Notes: generated from the sequence alone by a model not told the origin. A stretch of 64,000 bases of DNA from Simmondsia chinensis (GCA_018398585.1 JAGTTD010000011.1:33848164-33912163), one strand, 5' to 3'. Shown: positions 11,140-23,141, counted from the stretch's first letter. A program made the numbers and translations.

Positions 11140-13860
11140 AGTGGTGGCCATGGGCCAGGACGGGCCGGGCCCTGCCCGAGGCCCTCCAGGGCCTGGACCG
11201 GCCCGGGACCAGGCCCGGGCCCACTACAGTGCGGGCGGGCCGGGCTGGCCCAGGCTTTTTAACTAAATTAAAAAAAATAAAAAAATATATAGTCATTTTG
11301 TACTAAAATTATTGTAATTCATTGATAAATAATATGAGATACAAATATATTTCTTTCCAAGTATATATGTTCAAAAAAAATAATACTAAATATATATAAT
11401 AAATAAAATACAATATACAACAAGTAATTATCAAAAAAATATCAGTAAATAAATAACGTATCAAATACAAATATAAAGTTGGGGCCTAATATTTAAAAAT
11501 ACAAATTTATTTATCAAAAAATATAAAGTTTGACATATGGAGTGTGCGGTCATCTTTTGACGTAAATATTTGAAAGTAAATAATTAACATACAAAAGTCT
11601 TGAATCTTGATATCAGTCATATCGGGGGGTTTCTACGCCATCATTTGACGTATCAGTTGTGCGGTCGTCTTCTTCATCGCTCGATGAATCCATCTTCATT
11701 CTCTGTTGATCTCTTGCCTCAGCTAGCAGCCAATCCTTCAAGCACACGGACATCTCCAAGCTCGACGGCGATAGCTTCGCCCTCTTCGTTCCAAGCAACC
11801 TGCCACCAAGACTGAAAGCACACTCCGATGCTACTGAAGACACCGGACAACTTAGTATATCACGTGCCATGGTGGAAAGTACGGGATACTGGGTTTGGTT
11901 TGCGTTCCACCATTGTAACAGATCAAAATTCGGGTTGGCCGGCGGCTCGAAAATATGGACCATCGGTGTCCGCAAATAATAATCTAACTCGTCACATGAT
12001 GTGGGGGCTGCTGTGGGCGTAAATTGCTCCAACAATTTCCACGAATATGACGTGTGTGAACTACTTCCACTAGATGTGGAAGATCCTACTGCAGCAGTAC
12101 TAGGATTATTGGACGCTAATTGACTGGAATATTGAGAAAATAAACTATGCAAGTCGTTATCGACATCGGCAATGAAAATGTCGATATTAAGATAAGGATT
12201 CAAATACGTAAAAAAATGTTGGCAAAACAAGTTGAAACCTGAGCATTTACAATGAGGGTCTAAAATAGTTGCAAAACAGTAAGTAAGAGGTAGTTCAGAA
12301 AAATATTTGGCAAGCTTTTCTTTCATTGCTGTAATCGATCCGAACAAAATGTGGTTGGATTGATTACCCACCATCCAATTTACAATATCAAGCAATGTTG
12401 ATATTGCTTGAGGCATGGTCGGATAGTAGCAACCCGAAAAAAATGTTGTCGCGTCTTTAAACATGCTAAAAAATTTACAAATTTCATCTATTGTCTCCCA
12501 ATGTATACCCTCCAGGTTGTAATCGCGCCATTCTACACGATTTTCCTGGGTGAATTCCATCAGAGCGTCTTTGTATGGTAGAATGCGCTCTAACATTACT
12601 ACCGTAGACGACCACCTAGTTTTGGAGTCTAATTTAAATTATTTATATTCTATGTTATGCAACCTACATACATTTTTAAATCTTTTTTGCCTAGCGATGG
12701 ATGCTTTAATTGATATTATTACAGATCTTAAGGTGGCAAGGGATGCGTCTATAAGATCTAAACCATCCATTACCATTAAATGCAAAATGTGACAGATGCA
12801 ACGAATATGAAAACACTTCCTACCTAACATGGGTCTCATTTTCCTAATTAAATGTGCTACGGATGCAGTGTTATTGGAGGCATTGTCAAACGTAATACTG
12901 AAGATACGTTGTTCTGTGCCCCAATCGCGGACTGCTGACATAATCGCACCAGTAATTACCTCGGCAGTATGGGGGCAATCCAAAAGCCCAAAATGAATTA
13001 TTCTCTTTTGGATGATGAAGGATTCATCGGTCCAGTGCGCCGTTATGCATATATAAGTTTGGCCGGGTTTGGACGTCCATACGTCCGACGTCAACAAGAA
13101 CATGTCCGTGTTCGTCGCAAAAAGTGTATGTATCCCAATTTTAAGATTGTGGTACAACGTAAAAGCGTCCCGCTTTACGGTGTTCCGAGGAATCCTCACA
13201 ATTGCGGGGTTCACATTTCGTTGGAGGTAGTAGACGAAATGTGGGTTTTCGCCGGTACTAAAAGGCCTTTCACTCAAAATTACATATTTAGCTAGCCCCC
13301 TACGGTTGCTCTCCTGAGAGAACCTAAAATTAGCAAGTGCACCGGTCACTTACTGTACTAAACGTTGTTGGCTCTTTTCCGGGAATTGCTCGGGGTGGCA
13401 CCTAAGTATATGTCTATTTAGTGTGCCCGTCCCACTGCCGGGTTGATGGCTAAAATTCTTAGGTGGGTCACATAATTTACTGGTTCCTTTATTAGTTGTC
13501 TTATTAAGGGTAAAGTGCTTCCATACCCCACTAGTTGTACGCCTACTAGTCAAGGTACTAATTTTAGGCTGGGCATCGGTGGTGGAGGTGGGTTCCTCAT
13601 CAGTTTGTGAGTCTCCAACCCCACCACTACCTGACTCATGATAATCTTGTGGTTGTGAAAAGTTATAATCTATGCTATCATCAGTGTATTGGGGTGTTGG
13701 GTCTGGTTGTATAAAAGCTCGTTCTTCAGTATCAAGTAAGATAATTCTAGTCCTTTTTGGGATTCTGGGTGGCCGAGAAGAGCTAGAACTAGCACGACCG
13801 GCTCCAGATGATGAAGAGTGTGTATATAAGCCAAAAGACACGAATAAAGAAAGCAAAGAA
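11140..13860 (-). mobile_element. hAT DNA transposon, one end recognisable
   Basis: A G+C-rich terminus lies at about 11142-11250 (TAGTGGTGGCCATGGGCC... with repeated GGGCCGGGCC), typical of plant hAT ends, followed by the minus-strand transposase. I searched by eye for the complementary terminus between 13857 and 14200 and did not find it, so the other end is probably lost and no 8-bp TSD can be defined. Confidence 0.75.
11613..13856 (-). pseudogene. hAT transposase, two in-frame stops
   Basis: About 745 codons in one frame on the minus strand. The N-terminal segment (13353-13856) is Ser-rich and then carries a BED-type finger with GTLNRHILRCHP; its first Cys pair is degenerate (LCDPPKNF). 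The middle segment (12639-13349) has the hAT core signatures SDVWTS, ITAHWTD, FDNASNNT and HIRCICHILHL. The last segment (11613 to about 12635) has the C-terminal dimerisation motif PVSSVASECAFSLGGRLL. TAA stops at 13350-13352 and 12636-12638 separate the segments with no frameshift. The order BED, RNase H-like core, hATC is complete, so this is a whole transposase that has decayed by nonsense mutation. Confidence 0.92.
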
Positions 13861-14598
13861 AAGAAGAGCAGAGAAGAGAAGGGAGAAGGGCATAACTTAA
13901 GTTCGTAAGTTAGGTTGTGTTTTGTTGGTCGGTTTGACTGGTTCAGGCCTCGTGTTTGCGAATGCGCTTGTCTTGTAATGCGCTTTAGCCCTATTTATCG
14001 AGGAAAAAAAGTCCGTAAGTTAGGTGCACATTATACACAAAGTCTCTTTAAGTTCATTCTGTTTTTCCCATGTTTCGCAACTGACGAGTTGCCTAGCATG
14101 TGGTACACCAATCTAGGTCTGCATGATTCGGGAGTAGTAGAGCAAAAATTTATTATTCAACTATAAAACTTTTGCACTAAAAACATATTTATACAAAATT
14201 TATAACCTAAAAAATTAATAAATTAATATTCAGTGTAATAATCTATATTTTACCCTTATAAATACTCATCTCGGATTTGTGTGACATTAATGTGAAAGGG
14301 CAAAAAGCTCTTTTATACTCTTCTCAGAGAAATATAATCTCTGCCGTTATAAATTTAATTGATTAAACCACGTAAATCTCATATTTTTTTTCTTCCTCCT
14401 TGATTTTTTATTGTTGTTTTGCCAACATTTGCCAATATTATAACTTAGAATAACTATTTTCATGTATATGAAATATATAATTAGTTATGTATATTTTAGG
14501 TACGCGTACAGTTTCCCTTTTTTGCTACTGATTTAAATTAATTTTTTGCACAGTATTGCAGAGAAATTTATTATGGCTTTACACTCAATTGGGATAAT

Positions 14599-14787
14599 TA
14601 GTTTTGCTCGTGACGAGGCTGCCATGCATCCATAACGACAAGCTTCTTAGAATGGAATTCTTGGAAACAGCCTTCCTTCAGGGTATCAACCTGAAGGTGG
14701 AAGGTTGCGTACATTCACTCCCAAACCCTGCTTATGTGGAAGCCCTTGAGGCACTGGGACTATTGTTGTTGTTGTAGTAGTTTTGCT
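14599..14787 (+). mobile_element. Non-5S SINE, (TTG)n tail, with TSD
   Basis: TAGTTTTGCT occurs at 14599-14608 and 14778-14787, giving a 10-bp perfect TSD around a 169-bp insert. Inside are CATAACGACAAGC, CTTGGAAACAGCC, GGTTGCGTACATTC and GAGGCACTGGGA, then TTG repeats. The head CATAACGACA matches CATGACGACA in the copy at 46991, so this is the non-5S family. Confidence 0.8.
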
Positions 14788-15027
14788 AAAGGTGGCCAGT
14801 ATAATTATTCAAGAGCTCTTATTTTTATTAGACTTTTTAACTAAAAAACATTTAAATTTTATTTACTGTTTTAAAAATGACCTAAATTTTCTAATTTTTA
14901 ATATCATAACTAAACTTTTCATAATTTTTCAAAGTTATATCTTAATGTGACGTTGTTAATATTCGTTAGTTCTTAATAAAGTGACCTTTTGAAGATTACA
15001 TCATGGTTTAAACATATTTTCTAGCTT

Positions 15028-15288
15028 TTGCTTACGTTGCGGAATATCTTGCTAAGTAAAGAGTTTCGAGGGCGGATCTCTCCTTGTTTGACTATGGTTA
15101 TGGTGCTGAACATACAATCTTCGAGATACTTTCCGTTGTGTTTTTCTTTCCTTTTTAACATTTTATGTTGTACCTTGGGTACACATTTTTCTCATCTTAT
15201 TCAATTATTAAAAAGCTCTTGGGTCCACGATTGTTGGGACGCCACTTTTGTATTGAGTTCCGCTCTTTATTTATCGAAAAAATTTAAT
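15028..15288 (+). repeat. LINE-like 3' end fragment
   Basis: Ends with GATTGTTGGGACGCCACT, TTGTATTGAGTTCCGCTC and TTTATTTATCGAAAAAA. The same ending recurs at 22205-22285 and, on the minus strand, near 15791 and 19213. The shared A-rich ends fit copies of one LINE family's 3' tail. Confidence 0.5.
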
Positions 15289-15365
15289 TATTAAAAAAAT
15301 AACGCAGTAAACAGAAAAATGACATGGTAGCTAATTCATCATCATTCCAGTTATCAGTGATTATT

Positions 15366-15600
15366 GTTATAGTATAAAACCAATAATGGGCTTTACCCAT
15401 TATCTTAAGCTTTTGACAAAATTAATTAATTGACATAATATCAGGGCTTTATTGATTAAGAGTTCATGAGTTAATTCAAATATAATTCCAATAGCTCCCA
15501 CTTTTGTTATTGATAATGTAATATAATTTAAACACAAGGTATAAGGTGGATCTATACAATATCTATGCTTCATGGCTCAAAAGGCATTTTATCAATTTAA
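15366..15600 (+). mobile_element. TRIM with ~72-bp LTR, partial
   Basis: LTR-like GTTATAGTATAAAACC...TTGACA (15366-15435) is followed by TAATATCAGGGC (primer site) and the internal landmarks ACACAAGGTATAAGG and ATGCTTCATGGCTC seen in the complete copy at 16509. The second LTR is not recognisable. Confidence 0.65.
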
Positions 15601-15790
15601 AATTTTGAGAAAGTTGATTTATAACAATTATTCATATGAATTATGAAGTAAATAATGTTGCACAAAAGTATGAAGGGAAAATTTTGTGGCAAATTGACTA
15701 AAACAAGAAATAGATACAATTTTACATTTGGTGGCATGAATATAACCTTATACTATAGACTAAACTGATTAGATATGAACTTTGACAACT

Positions 15791-16254
15791 TTTTTTTTTC
15801 CCGATAAATTAAGAGCGGAGGCTCAGTACAAAGACGGCTTTCTAGCAATCGGGAATCCGAAAATAGAACAAAACAAAGCAGGAAAGAACAAACCTACCTG
15901 CACTACAAAACTACCTACCACTACAAACCAAATTTACACCAAACCACCTCACACTCACATACCCACACAAAAGAATATTACTGTGACTGAATATAAACAG
16001 CTGATCCAACCCTAGGGCTAAACACCAACACCACAATAGCACAAAAACTAATTCTGCGCATGTCGAGAGACTGCCATGCTGGCACTACACGTCTAAGAAT
16101 GCTCCCCACTGATGCAAATCATATCTTCTAATTTTTCCCTCCCGCTTAGCGAATCTAGGCATATGAAACAAAGGCCCTAATCCCCGCGCTTACTAGCGCC
16201 GTTCTTGTGTTTAGACGACCTTGTACATAAACAGCAGCACATAAACACAAATTC
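15791..16254 (-). mobile_element. 5'-truncated LINE-like insertion
   Basis: TGAACTTxGACAACT occurs at 15776-15790 and 16255-16269 (14 of 15 match), a TSD around about 464 bp. Read on the minus strand the insert ends in TTTATCGGG plus an A tract. No recognised protein domain in the fragment. Confidence 0.65.
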
Positions 16255-16508
16255 TGAACTTGGACAACTATGTTGTTACATGGAGGGCATTTAAAAAGCA
16301 GTATTAAAGTTTGTGGTAATTCAAAAATATTTTAAAATCTTATGTTATTTGAAAAATATAACATCAAACCTCAAAGTATCTCCATCGAGTTTTCCCTTAA
16401 AAATTTATTAAAATATAATAAGAGATTATATTTTTGTCCTATCAAGTGGAACATAAATTTGTTTTGATATGTCCTGATATTTTTTGGATTACTTATGCTA
16501 TTAGTTTA

Positions 16509-16800
16509 TGTTAGAGTATAAAATTATTCTTAGGCTTTCACCCATCAGCTTAAACTTTTGGGAAAGTTGATTCTTTGACATAATATCAGAGCTTTGAAGA
16601 CCAAGAGGTCACAAGTTCGACTTTCAACAGTCCCCACTTTCAATATTAAAATATACTAAGCACAAGGTATGAGGAGTGCCTGTGCATTATTTACGCTTCA
16701 AGCTCAATTGGCATTCGCGTGAAGGGTATGTTAGAGTATAAAACCATTTTTGGACCTTTACTCATCAGCTTAAGCTTTTGAAAAAGTTGGTTATTTGACA
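16509..16800 (+). mobile_element. Complete TRIM, 72-bp LTRs
   Basis: Both LTRs are 72 bp: 16509-16580 and 16729-16800, each starting TGTTAGAGTATAAAA and ending TTGACA. Directly after the first LTR is TAATATCAGAGC, a tRNA-Met primer-binding site. The flanks GTTTA and GTATA (4 of 5) fit a 5-bp TSD. No ORF. Other copies or solo LTRs: 15366, 18843, 30383-30668 (minus), 37925, 49737-50036 (minus), 55932-56201. Confidence 0.85.
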
Positions 16801-17124
16801 GTATATATACTTTCTTTATTATTTTAATTCAGCATTCTTTGTATTTTAATTATATCAATTTATTTTTCATAAAATTAAAACTGTTTCAATTAGGTCCAAA
16901 TTTAAAACTAGTGTTAGTTTTCTACTAAATTTTTAACAATACATTCACTTGGTAGCATATGGAAGTGGCAATCAATGTTTAAATTTTTTACCACGAGATA
17001 ACATTATTTTTAACACTTAGATTTGGTTGAAATAAATTTAATGTACGGGAATTAAATTAAATAATAAAAAAATATAACCCTAAATTTATATAATAAGCAA
17101 AAAATTATAGACTAGTGAGGTAAA

Positions 17125-17765
17125 TGTCACGAACCCAAAGGTTGGTGACGAGCTCTGATACCACTTTGTTGCGAACCCAAAGGTTGGTGACGAGCTCTGA
17201 TACCACTTTATCACGAACCCAAAGGTTAGTGACGAGCTCTGATACCACTTTGTCACGAACCTAAATTCGTGACTTGGATAATTTTTGAGAAAGAAGGAGA
17301 ATGAGAGGGAGAGAGAGAGAAATAGAGAGATTATAAGAGATTGAGAGGAGAAGTAGAGAAAATTAGAGGAGAGTTAGAAGGAGGAGAGGGGGATCGGTTA
17401 GAAGAGAGAAAGAGGAAGAGAAAAGTTTAATTTTTTTTTCATTTCATTCCTTCATGCCATTTTACAAGACTTGCACATGATTAAATAGAGCATGGGAGAG
17501 AGGACACACAATCAATACACATAAACTCTAGACCCCCCTAATAGCCCCATTTTAATTAATACTAATACATCATTATAATTTAAACAAAAACCCTTTGCCT
17601 CCTTTCACACTAACCGGCTCCCTCTCTAAATTCAAATTCAAAATTCAAAATTTAAACGAATTAGTTTTATAATTTTTACATTACATAACCGATACAAAAA
17701 TAATAAAAGTAAAAAATAGCCGTTTGGTCCTTTGGCTTGTCAGAGTCACGACTAGGGTCGTGACA
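17125..17765 (-). mobile_element. Solo-LTR-like element with three tandem primer-binding units
   Basis: A 515-bp LTR (17251-17765 on +, TGTCACGAACC...GGTCGTGACA) is preceded by three 42-bp direct repeats (17125-17250). Each holds a hairpin-like GTCACGAACC...GGTTGGTGAC plus AGCTCTGATACCACTT, the reverse complement of a tRNA-Met primer-binding site. GTAAA flanks both outer ends (17120-17124 and 17766-17770), a 5-bp TSD that encloses the repeats as part of the element. A purine-rich tract lies at 17284-17425. Confidence 0.75.
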
Positions 17766-17786
17766 GTAAATAACTTTTTTTAAAAG

Positions 17787-18461
17787 TAAATTACACATTA
17801 GTATCTTGAGGTTTGATGTTCTAATATTTTACTTAATAAACTTTGTAAAATAATTCATTAATCTAAAAATTACATGTATTTTAATAGAATTCTTTTTAGC
17901 TCTTGTACATATGGAGGCGGCCTTCCTTCGAGGATCTCCTCTTCTTAATTATTAAAAAATATATTTTAATAAAATAGTTCAAATAATGATACAAAATAGA
18001 ATAAAATTTGTCGTTATTTGTTGGTAAACACATCACCTTTGCTATTCCGCTTATCTTAGGCACAAACTACATTATTGTGACATTGCTAATAAAAGGAGAC
18101 CTATTTTACACTATTACATATTGTCATTAGGACTGGGCGACCTTCTGGATCCTAACACGCAAGCACTGGATCCCATTAGAACTTCAAATTTAAGCGTGTT
18201 TGGGCGAGAGTAGTATCAAGATGGGTGACCTCCTAGGAAGTCCTCGTGTAGCACTTCTCAAGTTTGGTTGCTGAATCAGTGTTGTCTAGTGGTCGACCCT
18301 GCTTAGGTGAAAGTTTTTGGGACGTTGGAGATGTTGCTTTTTATATATCATCATTAGGACTGTTTTATAAAATCCATTTAACTTTTAGACTAAATATTAG
18401 TAAAAAGACTAAAATATTAATATATTAAATATCAAAATACTAATATATAATTTATCAGAAA
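17787..18461. mobile_element. Foldback MITE interrupted by a 5S SINE
   Basis: The left arm GTAAATTACACATTAGTATC and the right arm, complemented, GATAAATTATATATTAGTAT are inverted repeats of the same family as 6744-7111. A 5S-related insert with its own TSD sits inside at 18136-18350, so it arrived later. Confidence 0.6.
18136..18350 (+). mobile_element. 5S rRNA-derived SINE, outlier subtype (C)
   Basis: TCATTAGGACTG flanks it perfectly (18124-18135 and 18351-18362), a 12-bp TSD. The head matches 5S rRNA from ACTGGATCCCATTAGAAC through GGGCGAGAGTAGTATCAAG and GGGTGACCTCCTAGGAAG to GTCCTCGTGTAGCA, near the 5S 3' end. The following ~100 bp do not carry the GCTGCGTACAT/GGCACTGGG body of the other copies. 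Confidence 0.8.
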
Positions 18462-18842
18462 TAAAAGAAAAGACAGAACAAAAAGCAATGAATATGTTTT
18501 GGAGACAGAGCATAGTACCATTACGAGTGGGGTAACCCTAGAAAGGACCACAAGGAGGTGGCCTATTTAGGAATCCTATTTAGGATATAGTTTTTGGACC
18601 ACACATTATTATTACTATAATTAATTAAAATATTCAGACAACAAGTAGTTATTTGTCTCAAATCAAATAATACATCCCTCCTACCAAATCATGTGTTCTT
18701 TTGACCCTACCCCCTTTTACCCAATTATTACAATTATTTTTAGCGTGAATCACCCAAGTTCTTTAGCCGGTTTAATTAGGTTTACGAGTCAAGTTTGAGC
18801 TGAATATGACTCGAGTTTATTGTATTCTATGCATAACATTGT

Positions 18843-18911
18843 TAGAGTATAAAATTAATTTCAGATTTTTACCCATCAATTTAAGCTATTGGAACAGTTG
18901 ATTTATTGAAA
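18843..18911 (+). repeat. Solo LTR of the 72-bp TRIM family
   Basis: TGTTAGAGTATAAAATTAATTTCAG... ACCCATCAATTTAAGC ... GTTGATTTATTGA follows the LTR at 16509; no internal region follows. Confidence 0.6.
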
Positions 18912-19212
18912 TAGAATTTTCACATTCCATATTCTGTGTCAATTTTCTAATCACTAAATAAGAAGTCAAATACTTATTTTTCATTGTATTTACTTTCTGA
19001 TAATGAAATAAAACTTTAAATTAAAAGTTGATTTAGCTCATTTACAGCAGCAGCTAGAAACAATGATGCATAGCATGCAGCCAAGGGGATGGACCACCCC
19101 GGTTAGCAATAAAAGACTGTCCTTTATTTTTTTGTCGCAGTCATAAATGCAAGGCCTATTGGCATGGGACTCATTTCTTTCCTTTTTTTTTTTTGTTTAC
19201 TAGCTAAGTTTG

Positions 19213-19599
19213 CCGGTTTTTTTCGATAAATTGCACCGAAGCGTAATATAAAATAGGCGCACTTGCAAGAACAAGGCTTGAACAAGCTGAAATCGACCAG
19301 CGAACAAGAAAACTGAAAAGCGCCAAAGAAAACAAGGAAAAAAAAAAACCCGAGAACCTCAAAAAGATAAATGCGAACCCAAACCAAACAACCCACAAAA
19401 GAACAAATCAAGAACCAACCCCAACCAAAAAGAAGCCAATAGCGGAACCTCGGAAGCAAGCTCGGACAACACAAACACAACTGCAAGGAATACCCGATAG
19501 GACAAAAAAAGCCCCAAATTACAACACCAAGGAAAACAAAAGAGCAGAGATCAGAAAAATGGCACAAAGCACCCAAAACCAAGGAACACCCTTAAAAAA
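19213..19599 (-). mobile_element. 5'-truncated LINE-like insertion
   Basis: AGCTAAGTTTG occurs at 19202-19212 and 19600-19610 (11-bp perfect TSD). On the minus strand the insert ends TTTATCGAAAAAAACCGG, the same tail style as the 15791 copy. It is open in two minus-strand frames, but the predicted peptide is compositionally odd and matches nothing I know. Confidence 0.6.
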
Positions 19600-19610
19600 A
19601 GCTAAGTTTG

Positions 19611-21937
19611 TTGGTGTAATCAAATTTGAATTTTAAAATCTTTTGTCTAATTAGGATTTTAATTTGGATGATGTTTTGACAGTTAGATTAAAGTTTAGTT
19701 TGGGATGCGCTTTCTTCTTCTTATTATTTTTTTAATTTACTCGGGATCTATTCGATCAAACTTTTTCTATAAGAAAACATGTTTTTAGGAAAAAAATGAT
19801 GTTTTCAAGATTGAAGGTGTTTTTCATGAAAAAAATGGCCTTAAAATGGAAGTGTATATTATTTTTCTGCTTCTAAATAGAAGTAGAATAACTTATTTAA
19901 AATAAAATTAGTATAAACGCTAAAAAAATTTTGAAAAAAATATTCCCTTATAAAAAAAGCTTTTTACAAAAGTGCTTATGTAAAAAAGTGTTTACAAAAA
20001 AGACAGTTTTTACAATTTGGTCGAATAATATGTTTTGTTCGATATATCAATCATCCCTACTGTATCCAATTTAAAGTTTAAAATTTTTATCACGCAATAG
20101 TAATACTATCACTAGAATATATGTAATAGAATATTCAAAAGTTTTCATATCACACATTTTGGATACTCTTTTTCATGTTACCACTTCGCTACCCACTTTC
20201 AATGGTGTAGCCAAATTTAGTTGTTTTGAAATGTTTTATGGTCTTGAGTGTTTAATTTTTTGTGCATAGCTAATTCTAATATAAATTGAAAGTACCATAG
20301 ATATTATAAATAAAATATGATTTTTTATGTTATAATCTTTTATATGAATAAAAAAAAAGTGGTAAAAACAGGGAGCAAGAATATGAGTAGGAGCTTTTGT
20401 TTGTTGTCACCAAAGAGAGATTCAATCAGTGAATTGTCATTTCAAGTGATGAATCAGGCCGAACTGGTATGAAAGCTGGGATAAAGTGTGTTTGCATGCA
20501 GAAGAAAAGGGGGTAAACCAAACGCTATCTTTCTTCAAAATTCCTCTATCCATTTCCGAGTACGATCCTCTGCCTCAAGGCTTTTTGTCTACTAAACGAG
20601 TGTTAGAGCGAGCAAGCGAAGCCATGTACATGTATTTATGAAATAATCATCGGACCCAAAAACAAAGTACATATAAAAAAATAGTTGAGTTCCACTTGTA
20701 ACCTAATTTTTTGGGTAACAAGAATGAATACTTCATGACTGAACATATATCTTATATGGCATTTGAATACCCAATTTGATCTCCCAGGGATATTTCATTT
20801 ATCCCATTCATTACTCTTAGTAAGAATTCAGCAGACTTTTATCACGAACTACTATTCTACTAATTTAGAACATGTTTTTAGCAACATATATTAGCACCCT
20901 TCGTCAAAGTTCGTTGATTTTCTGTCAGAACAACAATAATTACAATAATATAACTTTATTTTTATCATAACCTAAATATTTTTGTTACAATCTAGCAAAT
21001 TTTCATCAAAAATACCACCGAAACAATTTTAATCAAAAATTCATCAAATTAAACAAATTTAATACTCATTAATATGAGTATTTTTAAAAAAAATAAAATT
21101 TGCTGACTTTGATGAAAAAAGGCAAAGTGGAGGACGAAGTAGAAAGAGAGTATTCTGCAGTTCTCGAAATTCAAATCATCCCTTGTGTCCCCCCTGCTTT
21201 CAGTCTACGATTAGTCTGGACCATTTTACATATATAAAATTTTAATTTGTAGTATTATAATTATATTATAATATTATTATTAAAGTAAAATTATTATTTT
21301 TAATATAAATTGTGACTGTTATTTTTTGCAAGTTAGATTGCTTTTGTTACAATAGTAATTTTTATTTGTCAGTAACAACTTACTTCTTATTTTTCAAAAG
21401 TAAATATTTAATATTATTTTTATAATGTAAATGTTATTTTTAATATTATTGTCTACCTAAATTTATATAAAAAAAGTTATCCGTTGATCTTGAATTTCAG
21501 GCTACGACCTTTCTATAAGGAAAAAAAAAAAAATCTATTAATTAAATAAATCATATTAGGTACTAAAATTTACATGGTTTTAGAGCAAAAAAATATAATT
21601 TATTTTAGCAAGAAACAAAATTATTAAGAGAGGGATGCTTTGAACTATAAAATTTAGTCCAAAATATAAAAACCCATTAGCTTAATCTTATGAGATTATT
21701 GGTTTCTTTATAAGTTTTATAATTTAAGTACACAGTATGAAGTGGTTATGTATACTGTCAAACTTCACGCCTACGATTCAGATTAAGTTTTTCGAACAAT
21801 TAATTTTTAATAATATATACCATTTTAAATGATATTAGACTTACCCCATCAGAAAAAACTAGCTTATCAAAGGACTGACCCTACCACATAAATCGATACA
21901 TGCAAGCAGTACCAAGACGATGTGGGATACTTAGCAA
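19611..21937. other. Intergenic, no gene seen
   Basis: AT-rich. 19660-20040 has foldback character similar to the MITE at 9380. 20890-21130 has weak inverted arms (CTTCGTCAAAGTTCG against GACTTTGATGAAA). No coding sequence supported. Confidence 0.5.
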
Positions 21938-22200
21938 CAACATCATCCCAATGCCTCATAAGGGCTCCCACTATGGCAGGGTCTTGGCCGGTTAGACATA
22001 CGCAATCTTACCTTTACAGGGTAATACTCTGAATAGAGAGGTTGTTTTCAAATGACCTCCAATCATAAAAAAAAAAAAAAAAAGATAAGAAAGATCAATA
22101 TAGAAAACGGTTAAACAAAGCAATATCAAGCATACAAGCAACAATAAAGAATCAATGTAGTGCTTTTCTGTTTTCTTTTCCTTGTTGTATTCTGATATTT
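21938..22200 (-). mobile_element. Non-5S SINE, minus strand
   Basis: On the + strand: CAATGCCTCATAAGGGCTCCC, CAGGGTCTTGG, ACGCAATCTTACC and GAGAGGTTGTTTTC, the complement of the shared body. The head side (22090-22200) has GCAAGCATACAAGCAACAATAA-like sequence resembling the head of the full copy at 23464. Ends not resolved. Confidence 0.6.
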
Positions 22201-22204
22201 GCTT

Positions 22205-22285
22205 TTGTTGTTCTCGGGACCCCGATTGTTGGGACGACACTCTTGTATTGAGTTTTGCTCTTTATCTGTTGGAAAAAAAAGGGAC
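22205..22285 (+). repeat. LINE-like 3' end fragment
   Basis: GATTGTTGGGACGACACTC, TTGTATTGAGTTTTGCTC, then an A tract. Same ending as 15288. Confidence 0.5.
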
Positions 22286-22299
22286 ATGGAAGCCTTGAG

Positions 22300-22465
22300 G
22301 TACTTAACAACAACAACAATAATAAACTCAGTGCCTCAAGGGCTCTCACATATGCAGGGTTTGGAAGGAGTGGGATGTATGCATTCTTACTCATTTAGTT
22401 TGCTATCCTAAAGAAAAGCTGTGTCCAGTACCCCGGACCTGAGAAGTACCCAGAGGTACTTAACA
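22300..22465 (-). mobile_element. Non-5S SINE, minus strand
   Basis: Starts on + with the complement of the TTG tail (ACAACAACAACAATAATAA), then CAGTGCCTCAAGGGCTCTC, GCAGGGTTTGG and ATGTATGCATTCTTAC, then GTCCAGTACCCCGGACC. Confidence 0.65.
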
Positions 22466-23141
22466 CAGTACATTATTTATTTTCTTATTCTATAAATACC
22501 CACTTGATCTCTCAAATCCAATGCCTCTTTCTTACCTCAAGGCTCCATCCCAAGAGCCAAACTTCTCCCATATTCTGTTTCTCTCTCTCTCCTCTTTTAT
22601 CTCACTTTCTATGGCCTTTTTCCTTTATAAATTCTTCACAAACAAGTTCAAGCAAAAAATGTACTGAAATTGACTCCGACGATATCTCTCCTGAGCTTAC
22701 CCTTCTTACCCATCTCTCCTTCTGTCTACGCCTCCACGAGCGTTACTTGATTTTTCTTGACCTTGCAAGCCCAAGGATGTATCGGCTAGTGGTGAGGCGC
22801 TTTCCCATCATCTTTCAAAAGCTTCGAGTCTAAGATTCTCGTTCATCACTCGTGGAGGCTCTTCCATGTCGTCTATCCCTCATGAGCTATACTACGTGCA
22901 TTATATGCATATGAATCTATCCTTTCTTGTAATCTTGTTTTGGATCGATCCAGTTGTATCTTTAATTTATAATGATCATTGATATAAAACTTATGCATAA
23001 TTCCCGTCTTTATAAATTTTTCGTACTTCTGTTTTTACTTTTGCCTTGGTTGACACCAAAAATTAATCTTTTCAATAATTTTATCTTGGTTGTATCGATA
23101 TTACCCTTTTGTTATTTCCTTTATCAATTTTGGTACCAAAT

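Noticed and set aside
12969..13295. Plus-strand 108-codon frame
   Set aside because: Shadow of the hAT transposase.
17125..17260. CRISPR-like direct repeats
   Set aside because: Contiguous 42-bp repeats without spacers, containing a tRNA-Met primer-binding site; this is a plant nuclear sequence.
19124..19582. A 152-codon minus-strand membrane-like protein
   Set aside because: It lies in a TSD-bounded LINE-like insert, is Phe/Cys/Trp-rich by base composition and has a competing open frame.
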